A stretch of DNA of 64,000 nt from Priestia megaterium (GTDB lineage: Bacteria > Bacillota > Bacilli > Bacillales > Bacillaceae_H), in assembly GCA_008180335.1 (NCBI GenBank), contig VTEF01000001.1:374636-438635 (forward strand). Reading direction: 5' to 3'. Below the pieces are notes generated by a model. That model worked only from the letters and a program-made list of their open reading frames with translations. It had not been told where the DNA came from and ran no database searches. Both the position numbers and the translations under genes were made by a program. Positions 38,676 to 46,529 of the stretch are shown here, piece after piece (position 1 is the stretch's first letter; each line of letters begins with the position of its first letter).

Positions 38676-39167
38676 GTGGGAAGTATGTTTATAGAAGAAT
38701 TAGATGCGTGTATGGCTAGTCGAATAAATTCTACAACAATTTATGTTCACTGGACATTTTCAAAAGCAATAAAAAATATGATTGAAAAGCTGTTTTTTAC
38801 ACCATGGGACAAGTTAGATCTTGTATTATGTGTGTATGATGTCACCGGTCTTTATTTTAATGGCCATGAATCTAACCGCTACGTTTTTTTTCCAATTAAT
38901 CCTATCCAAACCTCTTTGTTTATTGAAAAATTAGATTCAAATTGTACGTATATAATTGATATTGGAATTCATAGTGAACACGGCTCCTTTTTTGCTTTGA
39001 ATCGTTCGAACCGGGTAAATTTAAATCAACAAAGTTGTTCTTCAAATAAATCAGAGCTAGATTGGATTACAGCGCCATTGACATCGATGAACTTAGAAAG
39101 TGATAGTTTTAGTACGTATTCGTATTATTCAAATGATCTAGATAAGGTAAAAAAGCAATATGAATAA
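38676..39167 (+). CDS. DUF4912 family protein
   Basis: 163 residues. LVLCVYDVTGLYFNG, CTYIIDIGIHSEHGSFFALN and RSNRV form the DUF4912 pattern (a beta-sandwich resembling carbohydrate-binding folds). DUF4912 genes in Firmicutes are usually found beside a GH57/GT4 protein and a nucleotidyltransferase, as here. The terminal region is serine-rich. A GTG at 38676 has GTGGTGA upstream; ATG at 38685 is an alternative. It overlaps the next gene by eight bases. Its biochemical role is not known. Confidence 0.75.
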   Translation: MGSMFIEELDACMASRINSTTIYVHWTFSKAIKNMIEKLFFTPWDKLDLVLCVYDVTGLYFNGHESNRYVFFPINPIQTSLFIEKLDSNCTYIIDIGIHSEHGSFFALNRSNRVNLNQQSCSSNKSELDWITAPLTSMNLESDSFSTYSYYSNDLDKVKKQYE

Positions 39168-41514
39168 AATATGTATTAATTTAAAATACGCACATTATTC
39201 ACTTGTAAGTATACTGAAAAGCTGCCATGAAGCAGAGATTCCTTTTTTTAACCACATTACTAATGTCTACATCCCGATGCTAGTATCACTTCAAAAACAA
39301 AAAATGTCTGGAACAACAATTATTTTTTCGCCTCTATTGCTTAAGTTGTTGAGCAGTGAACAAATAAGCAATCGATACATGGATTATCTTCGGCAATTGA
39401 ATGATGCAAACAGTCAGCTAGCAAGGCGAATGCTGAAACAGTGGGATGGAAGCGTACTCAATGGCATTAAACATTATTATCATGAAGGTGTAATCGAATG
39501 TTTACCAATGACAACAACGAACAGTATCATTTCAACACTTATAACTGATAAAGGAAGGTATGCGCAGGTAGACTATGCCATTGAGATTTTTGCAAACTGT
39601 TTCGAACGTTCACCTAGTGGATTTTATTTTCAACGCGGTGAGTATACACGCCAAATTGATAAATTGTTAAAAAAGCATCAGATTCAATACAGCTTTATCC
39701 AAACAACATCATCTAGAGTACAACTGTCACCAAGCGGAATCTTCTTAGTTCCTTACCCGCAGGATGGAGAGCTTATTGAACACGGAGAATCTATTTGTAC
39801 GTATACGCACCTGTTAAATGAAGATAGTCGAGGTATGCTTTATTTTAGCCGTATGAGTACAAGTACAATAAATGAAACATCCATAACAATTCATGAGTAT
39901 ATTACCCAATTAAAAGAGGCACATCAGTTGAAAGAGATGCCTGCTGTTCCTATTCATTTGACACATGCAATTGATAAATCGAACGAATGGTTTTATGCAG
40001 TAACCCAGCAGGTGGAAGCAAAAATGAACCTGTTTGATTTTTCGAGTTGTTTATCTGCAGAATCTAGTTCTGTTGCTCGTATGATTTATGATGAATGGCT
40101 TATTGTCACTAGCAGTGATTGGCTTTATGAAGCGTCTTATTTAGTACAGCAGCAGTTTTCAAACCATATTCAATTATTTAATACTTTATGTAACAAAGCT
40201 GTTAATTACGTGCAAAAAAAGAGATTGAAGCAGTACAGCTTACCTTTTATCGATGAACATAATGTAAAACATTTATCAACAAATCCAAAGCAAGAATCTA
40301 AATTTGATAAAATGTCTATTTTAATGTTAACCTGGGAATTCCCTCCATTAGTAGTGGGTGGTCTATCCCGGCATGTATTTGATTTATCACGTGCATTGGC
40401 TAAAGCAGGTCATCATGTTGTTGTAATTACTACTTTTGTCGATGGTTTACCTGTTTATGAATGTATGTATGATGTTCATGTGTATCGAGTGAAAAGCTTA
40501 CAGCCCCATCACGCGGATTTTTTAGAATGGGTAAATAGCTTAAATATGGCCATGGCCTTTGAGGCATTAAAACTGGCTCATTCTGTATCGTTTCATATTA
40601 TTCATGCTCATGAATGGCTAGTAGGCGCTGCCGCACAATGCGTTGCTGAACAGATAGACAAACCATTAATTACAACGATTCATGCGACTGAGCATGGTCG
40701 AAATAACGGAATTCATAATAAAATGCAACAAACTATTCACCATCGTGAAAAAGACTTAATTGAACAGTCTAGCTCTATTATTGTATGTAGTGAATATATG
40801 AAAAAGGAGCTTATAGCTCTGTTTAACGTATCGAGTGAAAGTATTTCTGTTTTTCCGAATGGGATTGACCAAAGAATGGTAGTCGACGCAGCGAAACATT
40901 CAACCGTTCGTATACTTAAGCGGAAATTTAATCTGAGAGATGCTCCTATTATTTTTTCAATTGGAAGGGTTGTATATGAAAAAGGGTTTCATTTATTAAT
41001 AGAAGCTGCAGTATATTTTAAACAACGAAATATTGATATCCAATTTATCATTGCAGGTAAAGGTCCATTACTTCATGCATATAGAAGACAAATTAATGAA
41101 AAGAATATAGAAGAGTACATTCAATTTATTGGATATATCACCGATGATGAACGCAATCAGTTTCTTCAGCTTAGCCAAATTGTTGTTTTTCCAAGCTTAT
41201 ATGAACCATTTGGTATCGTAGCATTAGAGGGAATGATCGCTAAGAAACCAACGGTTGTATCAGATGTAGGAGGTTTAAAAGATATTGTCCGCCATGAAGT
41301 GACTGGGTTTGTTTTTCAATCAGGAAATGTTAGGGCATTAGTGGAATGTATGGTGAATATTTTAAAAGATGAGCAAGCGGCCAAAACAGTGAGTGAAAGA
41401 GGTTATGTGGAAGCCACGACACTATTCAGCTGGGATCAGATCGCTTCTGATACGAGTTGCCTATTTAAGAATAAAATTGAAGAGAAGAATAAAAGGAGGA
41501 AGGAGAACCGTTGA
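39160..41514 (+). CDS. Fusion of a degenerate GH57/DUF1957-like domain and a GT4 glycosyltransferase
   Basis: 784 residues. Residues ~1-360 follow the outline of GH57 glucan branching enzymes: IIFSPLLLKLL, then SPSGFYFQRGEY in place of PxGIWLPECAY, and a C-terminal SSDWLYEASYLVQQQFSNHI. The nucleophile glutamate position holds R159 and the usual HxHxP start is absent, so this part is probably not catalytic. Residues ~385-775 are a GT4/GT5-like transferase: TWEFPPLVVGGLSRHV, HAHEWLVGA, SIGRVVYEKGFH and the EPFGIVALE motif. B. subtilis has a lone glycosyltransferase (YqgM) in this place. It likely elongates an alpha-glucan or similar polymer. Confidence 0.82.
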   Translation: MNKICINLKYAHYSLVSILKSCHEAEIPFFNHITNVYIPMLVSLQKQKMSGTTIIFSPLLLKLLSSEQISNRYMDYLRQLNDANSQLARRMLKQWDGSVLNGIKHYYHEGVIECLPMTTTNSIISTLITDKGRYAQVDYAIEIFANCFERSPSGFYFQRGEYTRQIDKLLKKHQIQYSFIQTTSSRVQLSPSGIFLVPYPQDGELIEHGESICTYTHLLNEDSRGMLYFSRMSTSTINETSITIHEYITQLKEAHQLKEMPAVPIHLTHAIDKSNEWFYAVTQQVEAKMNLFDFSSCLSAESSSVARMIYDEWLIVTSSDWLYEASYLVQQQFSNHIQLFNTLCNKAVNYVQKKRLKQYSLPFIDEHNVKHLSTNPKQESKFDKMSILMLTWEFPPLVVGGLSRHVFDLSRALAKAGHHVVVITTFVDGLPVYECMYDVHVYRVKSLQPHHADFLEWVNSLNMAMAFEALKLAHSVSFHIIHAHEWLVGAAAQCVAEQIDKPLITTIHATEHGRNNGIHNKMQQTIHHREKDLIEQSSSIIVCSEYMKKELIALFNVSSESISVFPNGIDQRMVVDAAKHSTVRILKRKFNLRDAPIIFSIGRVVYEKGFHLLIEAAVYFKQRNIDIQFIIAGKGPLLHAYRRQINEKNIEEYIQFIGYITDDERNQFLQLSQIVVFPSLYEPFGIVALEGMIAKKPTVVSDVGGLKDIVRHEVTGFVFQSGNVRALVECMVNILKDEQAAKTVSERGYVEATTLFSWDQIASDTSCLFKNKIEEKNKRRKENR

Positions 41515-42992
41515 AAGCTATTATACTTGCTGGTGGTAAAGGAACACGATTGCAGCCGTTAACCAATCATACTCCTAAACCAATGCTCCCGTTATACGAT
41601 AAACCTGTTATGGAGTACAGTATAGAGTTGTTAAAGAAATACGGTATCAAAGAGATTGGCATAACCTTGCAATACCTGTATGAACAAATCATTGAGTACT
41701 TTGGCGATGGATCAAAATGGGGCGTTTCTTTCACCTATTTTATTGAAGAAACGCCTTTAGGAACAGCTGGCGGCATCAAAAAAGCAGAGTCATTTATTGA
41801 GGAAGAATGTCTAATTATTAGTGGAGATGCACTTACAGATATTAATCTAGCAGACGTTATCGCATTCCATAAGGAAAAGAACAGTGAAATGACGATTGTC
41901 ACAAAGGTAGCAGATGATGTAACAGATTATGGAGTTGTATCAGTAAATGAACAGTATGAAGTGAAAAGTTTTATCGAAAAACCTAATGCTGACAAAGTGA
42001 ATAGTAATCTTATTAATACAGGAATTTATTTAATAAATAAATCAGTATTAACGCATGTTGGCACGGAAGGTCCTACTGATTTTAGTTTTGATGTAATTCC
42101 CAGCTTACTGTACCATCGAAAAAAAGTATATAGCTTTATCACCAAAAGCTATTGGATTGATATTGGTCAAGTTAAGCATTATCGTCAAGCTCACTATGAT
42201 TTATATGGCCGGCTTTTTTCATCTAGTGAAAAGAATTTTATCTCAAGTAATGTTGAAATTGATCTAGGTGTTATTCTCTCTCCGCCTGTTTACATAGGTG
42301 AGAATACAGTGATTAAAAAAGGCGCAACCATCGGTCCTTGGACAGTAATTGGAGCTAATAATAAAATTAAGGAGCATTCGACCATACGTAGCAGTGTTTT
42401 AATGAGTGATGTAAAAGTCGGTCAAGAATGTGTTCTGCATGATGTAACGCTGGGTGCTGGAACGTCCGTTCAAAATTTTAAATGGATCTTAAATGATACG
42501 GTTGGAAAAGACAGTACAGCTGATACGATGAATCAGAAAACCTCTCCTCTTTTTGTTTATGGTCGCAATATCTCTTGTATAATGAATACACGCGAAGAGA
42601 GGCAAGCATTTATATTAGCAATGCTCTCTACCTTCAGGCATGTAAGAACATTTAGTTTCTGTAGTGATGAAGAAGAAAAAGCAAAAGAATTTTTCCAGGA
42701 ATGTATAACGTATTTTTACCTTCATAATCGGATTATTACTGATTTAAGTAAAGAAACGTTATTGACATTTCGATCCTATATGACAGTTTCAAAAAGCCAA
42801 ATCGGTGTTTATATAGGGTTTGATCGGAAAAACGACAATATTTTCTTGGAAATATATGATGATAGAGGGCAACTTATTAACTCACGACTAGAAAGAGAGG
42901 TAAAAAGGCACTATAATAGAGAGTATAGTCAATCCGTAAAGACTTTGCTTTCAGCACAAAATCAATTAAATAAGACAAACAATCGAGATTAA
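41511..42992 (+). CDS. Sugar-phosphate nucleotidyltransferase with a truncated phosphomannomutase-like tail
   Basis: 493 residues. Residues 1-235 are an NTP_transferase domain: AIILAGGKGTRLQPLT, then PKPMLPLYDKPVMEY, ISGDALTDI and SYWIDIGQ. Residues ~240-345 are hexapeptide left-handed beta-helix repeats (VYIGENTVIKKGATIGPWTV). Residues ~350-490 match only the first part of the mutase domain found in fused GDP-mannose pyrophosphorylase/phosphomannomutase proteins of about 780-830 residues. The TAA at 42990 cuts this domain, and decayed remains follow. The nucleotidyltransferase part looks intact; glucose-1-P or mannose-1-P is the likely substrate. It overlaps the fusion gene by four bases. 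Confidence 0.82.
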   Translation: MKAIILAGGKGTRLQPLTNHTPKPMLPLYDKPVMEYSIELLKKYGIKEIGITLQYLYEQIIEYFGDGSKWGVSFTYFIEETPLGTAGGIKKAESFIEEECLIISGDALTDINLADVIAFHKEKNSEMTIVTKVADDVTDYGVVSVNEQYEVKSFIEKPNADKVNSNLINTGIYLINKSVLTHVGTEGPTDFSFDVIPSLLYHRKKVYSFITKSYWIDIGQVKHYRQAHYDLYGRLFSSSEKNFISSNVEIDLGVILSPPVYIGENTVIKKGATIGPWTVIGANNKIKEHSTIRSSVLMSDVKVGQECVLHDVTLGAGTSVQNFKWILNDTVGKDSTADTMNQKTSPLFVYGRNISCIMNTREERQAFILAMLSTFRHVRTFSFCSDEEEKAKEFFQECITYFYLHNRIITDLSKETLLTFRSYMTVSKSQIGVYIGFDRKNDNIFLEIYDDRGQLINSRLEREVKRHYNREYSQSVKTLLSAQNQLNKTNNRD

Positions 42993-43665
42993 TATTCTGA
43001 AGTTTTAGTTAGTTTTGTTAGCCATACTATAATAAAAGAGATAACTGTCCATATTAGAACCGTTTGTTCGCCAAGTATAAGTTTAGCTTTTAAGGGTGTC
43101 ATCAAAAAGAAGAAGTTTTTTATTCTAAGACGAACAGGGGCGCGCTTAAACAGATATTCAACTTATGTCTTTGTCTATTTTTATAGTGCGTGTTTGACTA
43201 AAAATTATCATTTGTCCCAATTCCAATTCATTATTCCTCTAATCAAGAGTTTGCACAGTCTCTTAATCAACCTTTTATTAAAATAAAATCCAAAAACGAA
43301 AGTTACTAAATTGGTTCGACTTTTTACAGTTTCAGTTAGACAATCTATACGTTCTATATCATTTAATTGAACTTTTAGTCATGCAAAAACGTGCTAGCTC
43401 TGAAAGTGTAAGAACCGTATCCTGTTCATATCTTTATTACAAGTCCGCACCTTGTTCTCACGAAATGTAAGGCTGAGTTATGAGAAATTTGTCAGAAGAA
43501 GCTAAAGGAAAAAGTGGAGCATATTGATGGAATAAAATCGATCATCACTCGCAAGAATAGACATTCGCTTTACCAGATGAAAATTTGTTTGTCTTAAATG
43601 GATATTCACAAGCTAAAAGTATACAGTTAGCAGAAAAACTTTCAGCTCAGTTTTTCAAAAAATAA
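42993..43665 (+). pseudogene. Decayed C-terminal half of the phosphomannomutase-like domain
   Basis: The gap after the nucleotidyltransferase gene still reads as mutase-like protein in shifting frames. Directly after the TAA the same frame continues YSEVLVSFVSHTIIKEI and stays open for about 90 codons. From 43480 there is MRNLSEEAKG. One frame over, from 43514, VEHIDGIKSI follows. Back in the first of these frames, 43570-43665 gives LPDENLFVLNGYSQAKS and ends in a stop. The order MR-L-E / DG-K / LPD / S-A-LA is that of the C-terminus of bacterial mutase domains fused to such transferases. One nonsense codon and at least two frameshifts, with some loss, are implied. Confidence 0.62.
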
Positions 43666-43688
43666 AAGAATATCAAAGGGTGTAAACT

Positions 43689-44369
43689 ATGGATACTTTA
43701 TTTCAAACAAATATTGATGTAACAGAAGAACAGAATATAGAGTTTAAAGAATTAGTAACAAAAATAGGGGTTTGGATAAATCAAAAATTTTTTTGGGTAA
43801 ACGATCTCTATACTTCTTCACCTAATATGGTTGCTAGTTATCCTTTAGCAGTACAATTAGAAGTCTATAAAGGAAAAGTAGAGGAATGCAATATTTGTTG
43901 TGTGAAATTAACTATTAAGAACTTAGCTATAATTTCCAAATCATTAAAGGTATATTTCCAGCAGGAGACAGCTGTTAAAATAGACGATCACGTTGCATAT
44001 TACGGTCCCAATGAACAATCACTTGTCCATTGGTTGAATGATCGCATTTATATATGCAATGGAAAATATAAAGGTAAAGGAATTAAACAATATACTACAA
44101 AATCAGGAAAGCAAAGACGAACGCCGCACTTGTGGTCTAATTTGAGAAAAGGTCATCTGTTATATCGGCCAATATCAGCTAAAGATGTGATGAGTGCGAT
44201 TACATTAGAAGAAACGATAGGGCCGCATAAACGAGCAGATATTTATTATTGGATTATTCAAAGCAAACAAAAAGGCCAAGCTGAAAAATTAAATCGTCTA
44301 CTTCAAAAAACAGACTGGAATTCCAAGCTGAAAAGTGATATTATATTAAAGTCTGATTTATGTTTATAA
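43689..44369 (+). CDS. Unrecognised 226-residue protein
   Basis: I do not recognise this protein. It is soluble, basic in its second half (GKYKGKGIKQYTTKSGKQRR), and has no signal or membrane segment. Notable parts are YYGPNEQSLVHWLNDRIYI and EETIGPHKRADIYYWII. It starts at an ATG behind AAAGGGTG, 24 bp after the decayed mutase, and ends 18 bp before rpmG. It may belong to the polysaccharide cluster or to the rpmG transcript. No function can be given. Confidence 0.7.
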   Translation: MDTLFQTNIDVTEEQNIEFKELVTKIGVWINQKFFWVNDLYTSSPNMVASYPLAVQLEVYKGKVEECNICCVKLTIKNLAIISKSLKVYFQQETAVKIDDHVAYYGPNEQSLVHWLNDRIYICNGKYKGKGIKQYTTKSGKQRRTPHLWSNLRKGHLLYRPISAKDVMSAITLEETIGPHKRADIYYWIIQSKQKGQAEKLNRLLQKTDWNSKLKSDIILKSDLCL

Positions 44370-44387
44370 TGTTTGGAGGGAAAATAG

Positions 44388-44537
44388 ATGCGCGTAAATA
44401 TTACATTAGCTTGTACTGAAACTGGAGATCGTAACTACATTACGACTAAAAACAAGCGTAACAACCCAGATCGTCTTGAGTTAAAAAAATACAGCCCAAG
44501 ACTTAAAAAAGTAACACTTCATCGTGAAACGAAGTAA
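44388..44537 (+). CDS. rpmG: Ribosomal protein L33, zinc-free (C-minus) form
   Basis: 49 codons: [19 protein letters not shown], with [20 protein letters not shown] and HRETK at the end. L33 sits near the E site of the 50S subunit. Of the usual zinc-ribbon cysteines only C9 remains, the others being T, S and other residues. Zinc binding is therefore not expected. The ATG follows GGAGGG. The gene lies before yqgN, as rpmGA does in B. subtilis. Confidence 0.93.
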   Translation: MRVNITLACTETGDRNYITTKNKRNNPDRLELKKYSPRLKKVTLHRETK

Positions 44538-44568
44538 GCAGTAGGAGTACATTCCTGCTGTTTTTTTT
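44538..44568 (+). terminator. Terminator after rpmG
   Basis: GCAGTAGGA pairs with TCCTGCTG around a short loop and is followed by T8. Confidence 0.85.
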
Positions 44569-44585
44569 GTAGGGGGAGTGATTAA

Positions 44586-45155
44586 ATGGATAAGAAACAA
44601 ATTAGAAAAGAAGTAAAACAACGTCTTCATTCACTATCGAGTGAAGATTATAAAATAAATTCTCGACGCATTGTTCATACTTTATTTCAAACTGATTGGT
44701 GGAAAAAAGCGAAAGTCATTGCAGTTACAGTTTCAAGAGGAAAGGAAGTCGACACGCAATTACTGATTGAGCAAGCATGGTCTCAACAAAAAATAGTAGT
44801 TGTTCCTAAATGTAATCCTTCAACTTATGAAATGATTTTTCGGAAGATTACATCTTTTTCTCAGCTTGAAACTGTGTATTTCGGTTTGAAAGAGCCGATT
44901 GAGCGTGAGACAGTTGCGATTGCTAAAGAAGAAATTGATCTCATTGTAGTACCTGGAATTGCTTATAGTAGAAATGGACACCGAGTTGGTTATGGTGGAG
45001 GGTATTATGATCGGTTTTTAGCATCCTTTACGAAGCCTAAAATTAGCTTAGCATTTAAGGAGCAGCTTGTATCAGATGTTCCATATAATCATTATGATAT
45101 TCCTGTAGATGCAATTATTACAAATCTGGAGATGATAGACTGTGGCCATCATTGA
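44586..45155 (+). CDS. yqgN: 5-formyltetrahydrofolate cyclo-ligase
   Basis: An ATP-dependent enzyme returning 5-formyl-THF to the folate pool as 5,10-methenyl-THF. It is 189 residues with basic N-terminal RKEVKQRLHSL and the family signature VPGIAYSRNGHRVGYGGGYY, which forms the ATP site. The ATG lies behind GGGGGAG. Its end overlaps the next gene by 14 bases. Confidence 0.94.
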   Translation: MDKKQIRKEVKQRLHSLSSEDYKINSRRIVHTLFQTDWWKKAKVIAVTVSRGKEVDTQLLIEQAWSQQKIVVVPKCNPSTYEMIFRKITSFSQLETVYFGLKEPIERETVAIAKEEIDLIVVPGIAYSRNGHRVGYGGGYYDRFLASFTKPKISLAFKEQLVSDVPYNHYDIPVDAIITNLEMIDCGHH

Positions 45156-45930
45156 TTACGCCGTTTACATGTTTATTATCATTATGGCGTTTGCAGGGTA
45201 CTGTGTAAAAGCATTATCCTTTTCAGGTGCTTTTATGGCTATAATTGTAGGAATAAGTGTTTATAATGGCTTCTCATTTGCTGGTTTAGTCCTTCTAGCT
45301 GTCTTTTTTGGAACGTCTACTTTTTTTAGTAAATATAAAAAACATCAAAAAAGAGATTTAGAAGAAAAGATCCAAAAACATGGCCAAAGAGACTATGTAC
45401 AAGTAATAGCGAATGGAGGAGTTGCATTTCTTTGCAGCTGGCTGTTTGTTCTAACTGACGAATCCTTGTTTGTAATCATGTTTATGATTAGCATTGCAGC
45501 AGCTAATGCTGATACATGGGCATCAGAAGTTGGTTCGTTAAGCAAAAAAAGACCGCTTTACATATTAACTTTTAAAGAAGTTGAGGCTGGAACATCAGGA
45601 GCAGTTTCTTTACTGGGGACAGCGGCAGGATTCAGCGGAGCGCTCCTCATTGCTGTTACGTCGCTCTATGTATTCCCTGGATTGTCAGTTGTCGATGGAG
45701 TAGTAATTACTTTGTTTGGATTTTTAGGCAATGTGATCGACACAATCCTTGGGGCAACGGTACAGGTTGGCTATACCTGTTCAGTATGTGGTCTAAAAAC
45801 AGAACGAGAGGTTCATTGTAAAAAGAAGACAAATCGCTATAAGGGAGTCACGCTTTGCAACAATGATGTTGTCAACTTTCTTGCAATTATTATAGCAGCA
45901 ATTATAGGTGGTTTACTTGTAAGTGTATAG
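45142..45930 (+). CDS. DUF92 family membrane protein
   Basis: 262 residues with about six helices. Core motifs are ANADTWASEVGSLSKKRPL, VEAGTSGAVSLLGTAAG and FLGNVIDTILGATVQ, and a CSVCGLKTEREVHC loop lies near the end. DUF92 includes plant VTE6, a phytyl-phosphate kinase, so a polyprenyl-phosphate substrate is conceivable; this is inference. The GTG start at 45142 lies inside yqgN. B. subtilis does not have it between yqgN and yqgO. Confidence 0.82.
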   Translation: MAIIDYAVYMFIIIMAFAGYCVKALSFSGAFMAIIVGISVYNGFSFAGLVLLAVFFGTSTFFSKYKKHQKRDLEEKIQKHGQRDYVQVIANGGVAFLCSWLFVLTDESLFVIMFMISIAAANADTWASEVGSLSKKRPLYILTFKEVEAGTSGAVSLLGTAAGFSGALLIAVTSLYVFPGLSVVDGVVITLFGFLGNVIDTILGATVQVGYTCSVCGLKTEREVHCKKKTNRYKGVTLCNNDVVNFLAIIIAAIIGGLLVSV

Positions 45931-46031
45931 AATGTACTTAACTAGGCAACAAATCAACTAAAAATTGCTTTCTTTATACGAGGATAAAATGTTGACAAAG
46001 GAGCACAGTAATACTAAGGAGGGGTTTAGAG

Positions 46032-46220
46032 ATGAAACGTCTTTTAGGATTACTTGTTTTATTAGTTGTTGGAGTAATCAGCTATCAAATGAGATACCGC
46101 TTTGTAAATGTGTTTTTTGGTAATTCAATTATTCGAAAGTTAGTAGTTCATTCACTCTTCAATTTGCCATATGTGCGTGATCGTTTGTTAAATCAAGTAT
46201 TTCGTTCGGCTTCTCACTAG
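46032..46220 (+). CDS. yqgO: YqgO small membrane protein
   Basis: 62 residues with one N-terminal helix (LLGLLVLLVVGVISYQM), then a basic tail with FNLPYVRDRLLNQVF. The size, sequence and position before gluP match YqgO of B. subtilis. The ATG lies behind AAGGAGGGG. Its function is unknown. Confidence 0.83.
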   Translation: MKRLLGLLVLLVVGVISYQMRYRFVNVFFGNSIIRKLVVHSLFNLPYVRDRLLNQVFRSASH

Positions 46221-46529
46221 CTGGTTTTTAAACAATGGAGTACAATCTCATTTTTATGTTTGAAGTTTTTCTTTGCGTTGCTGGAGGTTTCAGCAAAAGT
46301 ATTGTTCATCATGGTGTAACGTGTTGGAATTAGGAGTAATGTTGAAACACCTTATGAGTCCTTTAAAACTCATAAGGTGTTTTTCAGATGTAAATACTAT
46401 TAAAAAAGATAAAGAAAAATGGCTGAGAGTAAAAATAAGAGGCAGCTGAACTAGATTTGGTAAATCCATTGCTTTTTTTACAGGTTTCTGCCATCTTTAC
46501 ATAGAGAGAGTCTTTTTGGAGGTGTTTTT
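46221..46529. other. Gap between yqgO and gluP
   Basis: 309 bases. It holds the terminator at 46344-46386 and then A/T-rich sequence up to the gluP ribosome site. I see no gene or known RNA. Confidence 0.6.
46344..46386 (+). terminator. Terminator after yqgO
   Basis: GAAACACCTTATGAGT pairs with ACTCATAAGGTGTTTTC over about 16 bp, with a T-run inside the 3' side. Confidence 0.88.

Noticed and set aside
38676-44369. The polysaccharide cluster as a horizontally acquired island
   Set aside because: No tRNA, integrase, repeat or clear base-composition change flanks it, and it sits within conserved gene order.
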